This document shows positions 14,897 through 23,636 of a stretch of DNA of 38,699 nt, in pieces. Source of the stretch: Alphaproteobacteria bacterium (GTDB lineage Bacteria; Pseudomonadota; Alphaproteobacteria; ATCC43930; CGMCC-115725). A program made the translations under genes and the position numbers. The stretch covers positions 1-38,699 of the forward strand of contig JASHNY010000037.1 in NCBI GenBank assembly GCA_030041385.1, written 5' to 3'. The notes under the pieces are model-generated. The model was not told where the DNA came from. It ran no database searches and saw nothing but the letters and a program-made list of their open reading frames with translations. How positions within the stretch are numbered: the first letter of the stretch is position 1; every line of letters begins with the position of its first letter.

Positions 14897-17260
14897 ATGC
14901 TCAGGGTGTTGCCCGGCGGACGCAGCCGCAGGACGGCGCCGGCACCCGCCGACCGCCTGCAGATCCTGCAGGCGCTCGAGCGCAAGGCGCTGTGGCTGTC
15001 GACCTGGATGATCCACAACGCCAATCACCTGCGGCCGAGCCGCGATGGGCTCAAGGTCGGGGGCCATCAGGCGTCGAGCGCATCGGTGGCGACCCTGATG
15101 ACCGCGCTTTACCTCGATGTGCTGCGGCCGCAAGACCGGGTCGCGGTCAAGCCGCACGCCTCGCCGATGTTCCACGCGCTGCAATACCTGCTCGGCCGGC
15201 AAAGCCGCGACAAGCTGGAACGCTTTCGCGCCTTCGGCGGCGCGCAGGCCTATCCGTCGCGGAGCAAGGATGGCGACAGGGTGGATTTTTCGACCGGTTC
15301 GGTCGGCCTCGGTGTCGGCATGACCCTGTTCGCCTCGCTGGTGCAGGATTACGTGCGGCTGAAGCGGCTGGTGCCGACCGCGGAGCCGCCCGGGCGGATG
15401 ATTGCGCTGGCGGGCGATGCCGAGCTCGACGAGGGCAACATCTACGAGGCGCTGCTCGAAGGCTGGAAGCATGATGTCCGCAACCTGTGGTGGATCATCG
15501 ACTACAACCGGCAGAGCCTCGACGCGGTCGTGTCCGATCGCCTGTTCGGCCGCATCGACGCCCTGTTCGAGCTGGTCGGCTGGCGCGTCGTCACGCTCAA
15601 ATACGGGCGGCTGCTGGAGGCGGCGTTCGCTCGCCCGGATGGCGCCCATCTGCGCGAATGGATCGACAACTGCCCGAACTCGCTCTATTCGGCGCTCGTC
15701 TACAAGGGCGGCGAAGGCTGGCGCGAACACCTGGCCCGCGACCTCAACCGCTACCCCGGCATCCGCGCGATTCTCGACGACCACGACGACGATGCCCTGG
15801 CGCGGCTGATGACCAACCTCGCCGGCCACGACATGGGGGCCGTGCTCGACGCCTTCCACGCCGTCACCGACGACCGCCCGACCTGCTTCATCGCCTATAC
15901 GATCAAGGGCTACGGCCTGCCCTTTGCCGGGCACAAGGACAACCATGCCGGGCTGATGAACCTCGACCAGATGGCCACGTTCCGGCGCAGTATGGGCGTG
16001 GCCGAAGGCGAGGAATGGGAGAAATTCTCGGGGCTCGACCTCCCGGCCGAGACGCTTGCGGCATTTCTCGAGGCGCTGCCCCTGGCGCAGGACGACGGGC
16101 GCCGTCACAGCAGCCCGCGAATCGCGCTGCCCGACGAATTGCCGCCGCCGCGCGGCCGGGTCCTGTCGACGCAGGAGGCGTTCGGCCGCATCCTCGGTGC
16201 CGTCGCCGCGGCCGGGGGACCGCTCGCCGACCGCATCGTCACGACCTCGCCCGATGTGACCGTATCGACCAATCTCGGCGCCTGGGTTAATCGCCGCGGC
16301 ATCTTCGACCGGTCCGAGCGCGCCGATACGTTTCACGAGGAAAAGGTCGTCTCGGCGCAGCGCTGGGCGATGGCGCCGCAGGGCCAGCACATCGAGCTCG
16401 GCATCGCCGAGCAGAACCTGTTTCTGCAGCTGGCCGCGCTCGGCCTCGCCGGGCCGCTGTTCGGCGCCCGGCTCCTGCCGATCGGCACCTTGTACGACCC
16501 GTTCATCAAGCGCGGCCTCGACGCGCTCAATTATGCGCTCTACCAGGATGCCCGGTTCATCGTCGTCGCGACTCCCTCGGGAATCACGCTGGCGCCCGAG
16601 GGCGGCGCGCATCAATCGATCTCCGAGCCGCTGATCGGGCTGGCGCAATCGGGCCTGGTCGGGTTCGAACCCGCCTTTGCCGACGAGCTGGCGGTGCTGA
16701 TGCGCTGGGCGCTCGGCGAAATTCAGCGCGATGACGGGCAATCGGTGTGTTTCCGCCTGTCGACCCGGCCCGTCGAGCAGCCGGCGCGGACACTCGCGCC
16801 GAGCCTCGCGGCGGCAATCGTCGCCGGCGCCTATTGGCTGCGCGAGCCCGAACCCGGCGCCGAATTGGCGATCGCCTACAGCGGCGCGGTCGCACCCGAG
16901 GCCCTCGCCGCCCACGAGGCGATTTGCGAAGACCTGCCCGGCGCCGGGCTGCTCGCGGTCACCTCGCCCGATCGGCTGCACCATGATTGGCAGGCCGCGC
17001 TGACCGGCGGTGGCACCAGCGTAGCCGCGGGATTGCTCGCACACCTGCGACGAGGCGCCGCATTGGTCACGGTAACCGACAGCCATCCCGCGACGCTGTC
17101 GTGGATCGGCAGCGTCGCCGGCAATGCCGTCATCCCATTGGGGGTAGATCATTTTGGGCAGTCGGGCGACATCCCCGACCTTTATCGGGCGTATGGTCTT
17201 GACTGCGACGCGATCGTCGATGCCGCCGCTCGCGCATGCCTGCGCGCGCTTCCCAGGTAA
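14897..17260 (+). CDS. AceE-like 2-oxoacid dehydrogenase E1 / transketolase-family protein
   Basis: A 787-residue thiamine diphosphate enzyme related to homodimeric pyruvate dehydrogenase E1 (AceE) and the Pseudomonas MdeB type. The TPP motif starts GDAELDEGNIYEALLEG (residue 173 on) and ends in IIDYNRQSLD, with GDA where GDG is usual. KGYGLPFAGHKDNHAGLMN and the transketolase-like pyrimidine domain (EEKVVSAQRWAM, IELGIAEQNLF) follow. The E1 would decarboxylate a 2-oxoacid, but no E2 or E3 gene is adjacent, so substrate and partners are unknown. The ATG at 14897 is 9 bases after AAAGGAG; a GTG at 14891 is too close to it. Confidence 0.86.
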   Translation: MLRVLPGGRSRRTAPAPADRLQILQALERKALWLSTWMIHNANHLRPSRDGLKVGGHQASSASVATLMTALYLDVLRPQDRVAVKPHASPMFHALQYLLGRQSRDKLERFRAFGGAQAYPSRSKDGDRVDFSTGSVGLGVGMTLFASLVQDYVRLKRLVPTAEPPGRMIALAGDAELDEGNIYEALLEGWKHDVRNLWWIIDYNRQSLDAVVSDRLFGRIDALFELVGWRVVTLKYGRLLEAAFARPDGAHLREWIDNCPNSLYSALVYKGGEGWREHLARDLNRYPGIRAILDDHDDDALARLMTNLAGHDMGAVLDAFHAVTDDRPTCFIAYTIKGYGLPFAGHKDNHAGLMNLDQMATFRRSMGVAEGEEWEKFSGLDLPAETLAAFLEALPLAQDDGRRHSSPRIALPDELPPPRGRVLSTQEAFGRILGAVAAAGGPLADRIVTTSPDVTVSTNLGAWVNRRGIFDRSERADTFHEEKVVSAQRWAMAPQGQHIELGIAEQNLFLQLAALGLAGPLFGARLLPIGTLYDPFIKRGLDALNYALYQDARFIVVATPSGITLAPEGGAHQSISEPLIGLAQSGLVGFEPAFADELAVLMRWALGEIQRDDGQSVCFRLSTRPVEQPARTLAPSLAAAIVAGAYWLREPEPGAELAIAYSGAVAPEALAAHEAICEDLPGAGLLAVTSPDRLHHDWQAALTGGGTSVAAGLLAHLRRGAALVTVTDSHPATLSWIGSVAGNAVIPLGVDHFGQSGDIPDLYRAYGLDCDAIVDAAARACLRALPR

Positions 17261-17515
17261 CTGTGCTTTAACCGCTTTCCGACTACTGTGGTAGGGCTAC
17301 GGACCTACCCGCAGACGGCCGCCATCCGCAAGACAACCGCTATTGCGAGGCCCCGCGTGGCTTTGGTATAGCCTGCGGTAGAGCAATCGGGTGGGGGTCG
17401 TGCGTCACGATTGCGTTGCTCGGGGAAGCGTACGGGTCAGCAGGGGATGTCTGCCAGCAAGCAATAACGCTCCGTTGGTCGCGGGCCGGTTTCGCCGTGC
17501 CTGCGCGACTGACGG
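17261..17515. other. Intergenic leader region before the cellulose cluster
   Basis: The 255 bases contain no convincing ORF or tRNA. A GGTAGG/CCTACC hairpin with an 8-base loop (about 17291-17310) lies shortly after the AceE-like gene and could end its transcript, though no T run follows. A candidate promoter lies at 17343-17372. This is the only sizeable gap upstream of the bcs genes, so cluster control elements are expected here. Confidence 0.5.
17343..17372 (+). promoter_or_regulatory. Candidate promoter of the cellulose operon
   Basis: TTGCGA (17343-17348) and TATAGC (17367-17372) are 18 bases apart, about 140 bases before the first cluster gene. Each box matches 4 of 6 positions. The long leader would leave space for regulation. 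Confidence 0.3.
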
Positions 17516-18190
17516 ATGCCACAACTAGCCGCGGTAGTTGATGCGATGGAACACGATGACGATGTCGGGCGGTTGTTCTCATGGCTGAAAACGCCGGACC
17601 TGCGCTATCGCGAATTCGCGAACGAACGGGAGATTTCCGACGCGGCCGCCACGTGGCCGGGGTTGCGCCGGGCGACGGAATCGGTTTCGCCCGAGGAAGG
17701 CGAGGCGCCGGTAGGGGTCGAGGCGCAGCCTGAGGAGGCGGTGTCTCCCAATCCTCTAAGGGAGCCGCTCGGCGATCGCCTGCGCGCCGCGCTGGGCGGG
17801 CATCCGCCGGCATCGCGCAGCGGGCTTACCTTTCGCGATGTGGTGACGCCGCCAGAACCCGGGCGGGACCATGCGCCGGAGGGCGTCGGCTCGGCCATCC
17901 ATTACGAGAATCCTGATCTCGAATCGCCGGAGGAGCCGCACCCCGCGCCGGAGCAGCGGCCGAGCGGGGCGCGGGCAGGGCTGTTCGGCGGCAGTTACCG
18001 CGGCTTCGGCGATGATGAAGCCGCGGCGGCGCCGGCGCCGCCGGCTCCCGCAGCGCCGTCGGCAAATCCGGAAGGGCGCGCGCTCGATGCGGTATTTTCG
18101 CGCCTCGCGCGGCCGGCCGGCCACTATCGCGACGAGCGCAAGGCGCCGGGTGTAGCGGGGCGCGGACCGATGTTCCGGCGGTTGCGCTGA
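17516..18190 (+). CDS. BcsR-like N-terminus with proline-rich tail (BcsP/BcsO-type cellulose accessory protein)
   Basis: A 224-residue cytoplasmic protein without signal or membrane segment. Residues about 15-50 (DDDVGRLFSWLKTP, YREFANE, AATWPGL) follow the pattern of E. coli BcsR, in which a short helix pair ends in a conserved WPLL. Next comes a long disordered segment rich in Pro, Glu and Ala. The C-terminus (ALDAVFSRLARP, then MFRRLR) resembles the short conserved tail of BcsO/BcsP proteins, from memory. BcsR works with BcsQ to activate or localise cellulose synthase; bcsQ starts 2 bases downstream, which supports the same role. Start ATG at 17516 or 17546; neither has a strong ribosome site. 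Confidence 0.72.
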   Translation: MPQLAAVVDAMEHDDDVGRLFSWLKTPDLRYREFANEREISDAAATWPGLRRATESVSPEEGEAPVGVEAQPEEAVSPNPLREPLGDRLRAALGGHPPASRSGLTFRDVVTPPEPGRDHAPEGVGSAIHYENPDLESPEEPHPAPEQRPSGARAGLFGGSYRGFGDDEAAAAPAPPAPAAPSANPEGRALDAVFSRLARPAGHYRDERKAPGVAGRGPMFRRLR

Positions 18191-18192
18191 AC

Positions 18193-18951
18193 ATGCCCGT
18201 TGTGTGCGTCGCATCGCCGAAAGGGGGGGCCGGCAAAACAACGCTTGCGGCCACGATCGGCGTCGCGCTGCGGCGAATCGGCTGGCGTGTGCTCGCGCTC
18301 GATTGCGACCGGGAAAACGCGCTGCGCCTGCATTTCGAATTGCCGAGCGACGAATTGCCCGGGATCGCCAACGACGGCGGCGCGGAGCGCGACTGGACCG
18401 AGCTGGCGGTCGAGACCCCGTCCGGCGTGTTCGTGATCCCGTTCGGCGCGGCGGAGGCCAGCGACAGCATCCGGCTGACGACGCTGATCGGCGACAACCC
18501 GGGCTGGGTCGGCCGGAAGCTCGCACCGTTTTTCGAATATCGCGATCTGGCCATCGTCGTCGACATGCCGCCGGGCCCGTCGGTCTACGACGCCGAGATC
18601 GACACGCTTGCGGATGTGCATGTTGCGGTGCTGGTCGCCGATGCGCTCAGCCTGGCGCTGTTGCCGCGCTTCCAGCGCGGCGATTTTGGCTGGGGCGGTG
18701 CGCCGCGCAAATCACCCACCGGCTATGTGATCAACCAGGTCGAGCCGCGGCACCGGCTGTGCCGCGACGTTCTGGTTCTGGGCCGGGAGGTACTGGGCGA
18801 AGCGCTGTTCGGCACCGTCCACCACGACGAAGCCGTCGCCGAGGCGGTGGCGTGTCGGCAGACCGTTCTCGATTACGCCCCCGACAGCATCGCCGCCCAC
18901 GACATCGCGGCGGTCGCGAATCGGATTCACGACAGCCTGGCGCCGGCATAG
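18193..18951 (+). CDS. bcsQ: Cellulose biosynthesis ATPase BcsQ (MinD/ParA-like)
   Basis: A 252-residue SIMIBI-class ATPase with the deviant Walker A loop SPKGGAGKTTLAATIG near the N-terminus and DMPPGPS as the second nucleotide motif. LALDCDRENALRLHFELP is characteristic of BcsQ, in which the switch region runs into NALRLHF. In enterobacteria BcsQ with BcsR is needed for cellulose synthase activity and polar placement. The gene follows the BcsR-like gene by 2 bases and precedes bcsAB by 19 bases. Confidence 0.92.
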   Translation: MPVVCVASPKGGAGKTTLAATIGVALRRIGWRVLALDCDRENALRLHFELPSDELPGIANDGGAERDWTELAVETPSGVFVIPFGAAEASDSIRLTTLIGDNPGWVGRKLAPFFEYRDLAIVVDMPPGPSVYDAEIDTLADVHVAVLVADALSLALLPRFQRGDFGWGGAPRKSPTGYVINQVEPRHRLCRDVLVLGREVLGEALFGTVHHDEAVAEAVACRQTVLDYAPDSIAAHDIAAVANRIHDSLAPA

Positions 18952-18970
18952 GCGCGAGAAGGGAAAGCGG

Positions 18971-21900
18971 ATGGCCAGCTATCTGACGCGGCTCGCAGGC
19001 TCCAGATCGACCGGGCAGAGCCTGGTGCTGGCGGTGCTCGTCATCGCCGGCGTGTTCCTGCTGGGGATCGTCGTCATCACTCCGCTCGATCTCGTCTCGC
19101 AGGCGTTGTTCGCGGCGCTGACGATCATTGCGATGCTGATCATCAAGGGCCATCCCTCGCGCGGGGTGACGCTGGCGCTGATCACATTGTCGATCGTCGT
19201 CTCGACGCGGTACATCTGGTGGCGCCTGACCGCCACGATGCAGTTTGCCTCGGTGACGGAGGCCTGTCTCGGCATCGGGCTGATCCTGGCCGAGCTCTAC
19301 GCCTGGTTCGTGCTGGTCCTCGGTTATATCCAGACGGCGTGGCCGCTGCGGCGCCCGCCGGTCGCGCTGCCTGAGGACATCGCCGAGTGGCCCACGGTCG
19401 ACCTGCTGATCCCGACCTACAACGAGCCGCTGTCGGTGGTGCAGAGCACGGTTTACGGCGCACTCTCGCTCGACTATCCGATCGACAAACTGCAGATCTA
19501 CATTCTCGACGATGGCCGGCGCGACGAGTTCCGCGAATTCGCCGAGGCCGTCGGCGTCGGCTACATCGTCCGCGACGACAACCTGCACGCCAAGGCCGGC
19601 AACCTCAACCACGCGCTGGGGCTGACCAACGGCGAGTTGCTGGCATTGTTCGACAGCGACCATGTGCCGACCCGCGCCTTCCTGCAATTGACCGTCGGCT
19701 GGTTCCTGCGCGACCCCAAGCTCGCGCTGGTGCAGACGCCGCATCATTTCTATTCGCCCGATCCGTTCGAGCGGAACCTGCGCGGCGCCGCGACGGTGCC
19801 CAATGAGGGGCAGCTGTTCTACGGGCTGATCCAGGACGGCAACGATTTGTGGAATGCCTCGTTCTTCTGCGGCTCCTGCGCCCTGATGCGGCGCAGTGCG
19901 GTGGAACAGATCGGCGGCTTCGCGACCCAGACCGTCACCGAGGACGCGCACACCGCATTGCGCCTGCACCGCGCCGGGTGGAACTCGGCCTATCTGCGGC
20001 TACCGCTGGCGGCGGGGCTGGCGACCGAGCGGCTGGCGATACATGTCGGCCAGCGCATGCGGTGGGCGCGCGGCATGACCCAGATCTTCCGGGTCGACAA
20101 CCCGGTCCTCGGCCGCGGGCTCAGCCTCGGCCAGCGCATCTGCTACCTGAACGCGATGCTGCATTTCTTCTTCGGCCTGCCGCGCTTCGTCTTCCTGACG
20201 GCGCCGCTGTGCTACCTGCTGTTCAAGCTGAACATTATTGCTGCGAGTGGTCTCATGGTTATCGTCTATGCCGTGCCGCACCTCGTCCACTCCACGGTGA
20301 CCAATTCGCGGCTGCAGTCGCGCTATCGGCATTCGTTTTGGGGCGAAATTTATGAAAGCGTGCTCGCCCTCTACATTCTGAAGCCGACATTGTCGACGCT
20401 GATCAACCCGAAGCGGGGCCGGTTCAACGTCACCGAAAAGGGCGGGTTACTGCCGCGCGACTACTTTGATTACAAGATCGTGCGCCCGCACATGATCATC
20501 ACCGTCCTGTTGGTGATCGCGCTGATCGTGGGGGTTGCGCGCTGGGCGCTGAGCGGCCTGGCCGGTACCGAGGTGCTGCTGCTCAACGTTGCCTGGGCGA
20601 TTTTCAACCTGCTGACGGTCGGGGCGGCGATTGCGGCCGGGCGGGAGACGCGGCAATTGCGCAGCTCGGTCAGGCTGGGATTGACCATGCCCGGGGCGAT
20701 CTACCTGCCGGACGGGCACACGCTCGTCACGCAATCGCGCAACCTGTCGACCACCGGCGGGCTGTTTGTCGCGCCGCGGCCCAGCGGGATTGCGCCGGGC
20801 GATGTGATCCAGATCGAGCTGCCGATCGGCGAGCGCACCGGCGTGTTTCCGGCGCGAGTGATCGCCTGGGACGATCAGATTTTGCGCGTCGCCTTTGACG
20901 AATTGACCCTGCGCCAGCAGCGCGAGCTCGTCCGCATCGTGCTGTGCCGCGCCGATGCCTGGCTCGACTGGGAAGAGCATCCGGTCGATCGGCCGCTGCG
21001 CTCGGTCCGCGAGATCCTGATCAGCATCGGCGGCCTGTTCGTGCCGCGGCGGCTGCGCCCCGGCATGGCTGGCGGGCCGCCGATGGGGCCGGGGGCGGAA
21101 GCGCCTCAGCCGGGGCGGATTCGCGAACGCATCAATTCCGGCCTGCTGATCGCGGCGGGGCTCGGCCTCGGCCTGCTGGCGGCGAGCGGGACCGCCTGGG
21201 CGCAGAACGCACCTGCCGCGCGGCCGCCGGCATTTCTGAGCGGGCCGACCGGCACCACGCCGCAGCAAAACTCTGCCGGACCCTTGACCGGCGCCGCGGC
21301 GCCCGCGCCGCAGGGTTCCGGGATGCCGGAAACGACGCCGGCACTGGTGCCCGGCAGCATGGCGCCCGGTAGCGTAACGCCGCCCAACCAGCCTGGCCTT
21401 CCCGCTCCGGCAGGGGCCGCCGCCGGTACCGCCCCGGCGACCGCGCCGACCGGTTCGGTGCGGCAGGAGGTGCTTTCGCTCAAGGATCTGGGCGCCAATT
21501 CCCCGATTCGCCTGCTTGGCGTGCAGGGCGAAGGCAGCCTGCCGTTCTCGGTGCGCCGCGACGAGGTCGTCACCGGCGGCAAGATCGACCTGTCCTACGC
21601 CTATTCGCCGGCGCTGATTCCCGAACTCAGCCACCTGACCGTTTTGTTGAACGGAGAGGTACTGGGCTCGCTGCCCCTGCCCAAGGACACCAATTCGGGT
21701 GCGACAGCGTCGCTGCCGATCAATCCGGTGCTGTTTCAGGACGACAATCGCATCCTGTTCCGCTTTATCGGGCACTACACGCTCGGCTGCGAAGACCCGC
21801 TGCATTCGAGCCTGTGGCTGGTGTTGAGCAACACCAGCAAGATCACAATGCAATTGCAGAAGCTGACGCTCGCCAACGACCTGTCGCTGTTGCCGACGCC

Positions 21901-23581
21901 GTTCTACGACCCGAAGGACATGCAGGCGTTGTCGTTGCCGTTCGTGTTCTCGGCCAAGCCGTCGGATGCGACGTTGCAGGCGGCCGGGACGGTGGCGTCG
22001 TGGTTCGGCGCGCTGGCCTCGTACAAGGGGGCGAGCTTCCCGACTTATCTCGACACCATCCCCAACGGCAACGCGGTGGTGTTCGCCACCCCGTCCGAGA
22101 AGCCGGCGGGGCTCGACCTGCCGGCGCTGAGCGGCCCGACCATCTCGGTCATCACCAACCCGAACAATCCCGAAGCCAAATTGCTGCTGGTCATGGGGCG
22201 CACCCCGACCGAGCTGCGCGCCGCCGCCGACACGCTGTCGCTGGGCTCGGCGACGCTGACCGGGCAGACGCAAGTGGTCGGCATTCCGACGATCCCGACG
22301 CGCAAGCCGTACGACGCGCCGCGCTGGGTGCCGATCGACCGGCCGGTGCATTTCGGCGAATTGGTGCAGCCGACCGATCTGCAGGGCAACGGGCTTGTTC
22401 CCGGGCTGCTGACGCTGAACTTCCGCACCGCACCCGACATCTTCGTGTGGGGCAACAGCGGTGTGCCGCTCGACATCAAGTACCGCTATCCGGCCGGCAC
22501 GTGGCTCAACTTCCCGGATTCGCGCCTCGACGTATCGATCAACAACTCGTATCTGCGCAGCCTGCCGCTGACCGAGCGGGGCGTGGCCCAGCAGGTCAAA
22601 GACATGGTCTCGCCCGATTTCGTCATGAACGAGCAGACCGTGCAGGTGCCGCCCTATTACGTGTTCGGCCAGAACCAGCTGCAGTTCTATTACGATCTGC
22701 GCCCGGTGAAGAAAGGCGAATGCCAGGGCACATTGCCGACCAATGTGCGCGAATCGATCGATCCCGACTCGACGATCGACCTGTCGCATACCGAGCGGTT
22801 TACCTCGCTGCCGAACCTGGCGTTCTTCGTCAACTCGGGCTATCCGTTCACGCGCATGGCGGATCTGTCGACGACCGCCATCGTCATGCCTGACCAGGCC
22901 GGCGCCCCCGACATCCAGGCGTTCCTGACCCTGATGGGGATGATGGGCGATTCGACCGGGTTCCCGGTGGTGCGCGCCTCGGTGATCGGCCCAGATGCGG
23001 TCAACCAGGAGACGGACAAGAACTTCATCGTCCTCGGGTCGATCCCGCAGCAGCCGCTGGTTGCACGCTGGGCCCATAACAGCCGGCTCAGCGTCGATGG
23101 CGGGCATTTGCGGGTCGCGGTCAACTCGCCGGTCGACCGGGTCTACACGATGCTCGATCCCAACGCGCAGGAAGAGCGCCAGCGGGTCGATCAGCTTCTG
23201 GTGTCGCGCGGTGACGACCTCGCCGCGATGATCGGGATGGAATCGCCGCTGCACTCCGGCCGCAGCGTGGTGATGATCACCGGGTCCAGCCCCGACAAGC
23301 TGATGACCGTCATCAACACGTTCCGCAATCGCGACCTCAACGCGCTGATCCAGGGCGATCTGATGGTGGCAACGGGCGGCAAGGTGTCGAGCTTCCGCGT
23401 CGGCGACGAATACACCGTCGGAAACCTGCCGGTGGTGACCAAGATCCGCTGGTGGCTCGGCAATTCGCCGCTGGTCCTGATCCTGTTCACCTTGATCGGC
23501 GTATTGATCATCGCACTGGTCGCCTACGCGCTGCTGAGCCGGCTCGCCTCGGCGCGGCTGGGTTCGCGGTCGGCGCCATAG
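18971..23581 (+). CDS. bcsAB: Fused cellulose synthase BcsA-BcsB
   Basis: A 1536-residue fusion of the catalytic and periplasmic cellulose synthase subunits. Residues 1-705 are BcsA: four N-terminal membrane helices, a GT2 domain with DDG (180-182), DSD (228-230), TED (323-325) and QRMRW (361-365), further helices, the gating loop FNVTEKG (485-491), and a PilZ domain with RSSVR (564-568) and NLSTTG (591-596) for c-di-GMP activation. From about 716 a hydrophobic segment ending in AWA resembles the BcsB signal, now an internal membrane anchor, then a Pro/Ala/Gly-rich linker to about 835, BcsB carbohydrate-binding and flavodoxin-like domains, and a C-terminal membrane helix. UDP-glucose is polymerised and the glucan passed across the inner membrane. 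Such fusions are known from Komagataeibacter AcsAB. Confidence 0.96.
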   Translation: MASYLTRLAGSRSTGQSLVLAVLVIAGVFLLGIVVITPLDLVSQALFAALTIIAMLIIKGHPSRGVTLALITLSIVVSTRYIWWRLTATMQFASVTEACLGIGLILAELYAWFVLVLGYIQTAWPLRRPPVALPEDIAEWPTVDLLIPTYNEPLSVVQSTVYGALSLDYPIDKLQIYILDDGRRDEFREFAEAVGVGYIVRDDNLHAKAGNLNHALGLTNGELLALFDSDHVPTRAFLQLTVGWFLRDPKLALVQTPHHFYSPDPFERNLRGAATVPNEGQLFYGLIQDGNDLWNASFFCGSCALMRRSAVEQIGGFATQTVTEDAHTALRLHRAGWNSAYLRLPLAAGLATERLAIHVGQRMRWARGMTQIFRVDNPVLGRGLSLGQRICYLNAMLHFFFGLPRFVFLTAPLCYLLFKLNIIAASGLMVIVYAVPHLVHSTVTNSRLQSRYRHSFWGEIYESVLALYILKPTLSTLINPKRGRFNVTEKGGLLPRDYFDYKIVRPHMIITVLLVIALIVGVARWALSGLAGTEVLLLNVAWAIFNLLTVGAAIAAGRETRQLRSSVRLGLTMPGAIYLPDGHTLVTQSRNLSTTGGLFVAPRPSGIAPGDVIQIELPIGERTGVFPARVIAWDDQILRVAFDELTLRQQRELVRIVLCRADAWLDWEEHPVDRPLRSVREILISIGGLFVPRRLRPGMAGGPPMGPGAEAPQPGRIRERINSGLLIAAGLGLGLLAASGTAWAQNAPAARPPAFLSGPTGTTPQQNSAGPLTGAAAPAPQGSGMPETTPALVPGSMAPGSVTPPNQPGLPAPAGAAAGTAPATAPTGSVRQEVLSLKDLGANSPIRLLGVQGEGSLPFSVRRDEVVTGGKIDLSYAYSPALIPELSHLTVLLNGEVLGSLPLPKDTNSGATASLPINPVLFQDDNRILFRFIGHYTLGCEDPLHSSLWLVLSNTSKITMQLQKLTLANDLSLLPTPFYDPKDMQALSLPFVFSAKPSDATLQAAGTVASWFGALASYKGASFPTYLDTIPNGNAVVFATPSEKPAGLDLPALSGPTISVITNPNNPEAKLLLVMGRTPTELRAAADTLSLGSATLTGQTQVVGIPTIPTRKPYDAPRWVPIDRPVHFGELVQPTDLQGNGLVPGLLTLNFRTAPDIFVWGNSGVPLDIKYRYPAGTWLNFPDSRLDVSINNSYLRSLPLTERGVAQQVKDMVSPDFVMNEQTVQVPPYYVFGQNQLQFYYDLRPVKKGECQGTLPTNVRESIDPDSTIDLSHTERFTSLPNLAFFVNSGYPFTRMADLSTTAIVMPDQAGAPDIQAFLTLMGMMGDSTGFPVVRASVIGPDAVNQETDKNFIVLGSIPQQPLVARWAHNSRLSVDGGHLRVAVNSPVDRVYTMLDPNAQEERQRVDQLLVSRGDDLAAMIGMESPLHSGRSVVMITGSSPDKLMTVINTFRNRDLNALIQGDLMVATGGKVSSFRVGDEYTVGNLPVVTKIRWWLGNSPLVLILFTLIGVLIIALVAYALLSRLASARLGSRSAP

Positions 23582-23636
23582 GCGGCGCGCGGAACGGTCG
23601 GCGGCACAGCGGCGCATTACCGCAAAGGGAACGGCG

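Noticed and set aside
14879-17152. 757-codon minus-strand frame opposite the AceE-like gene
   Set aside because: Shadow of a well-supported gene, with biased composition and no domain.
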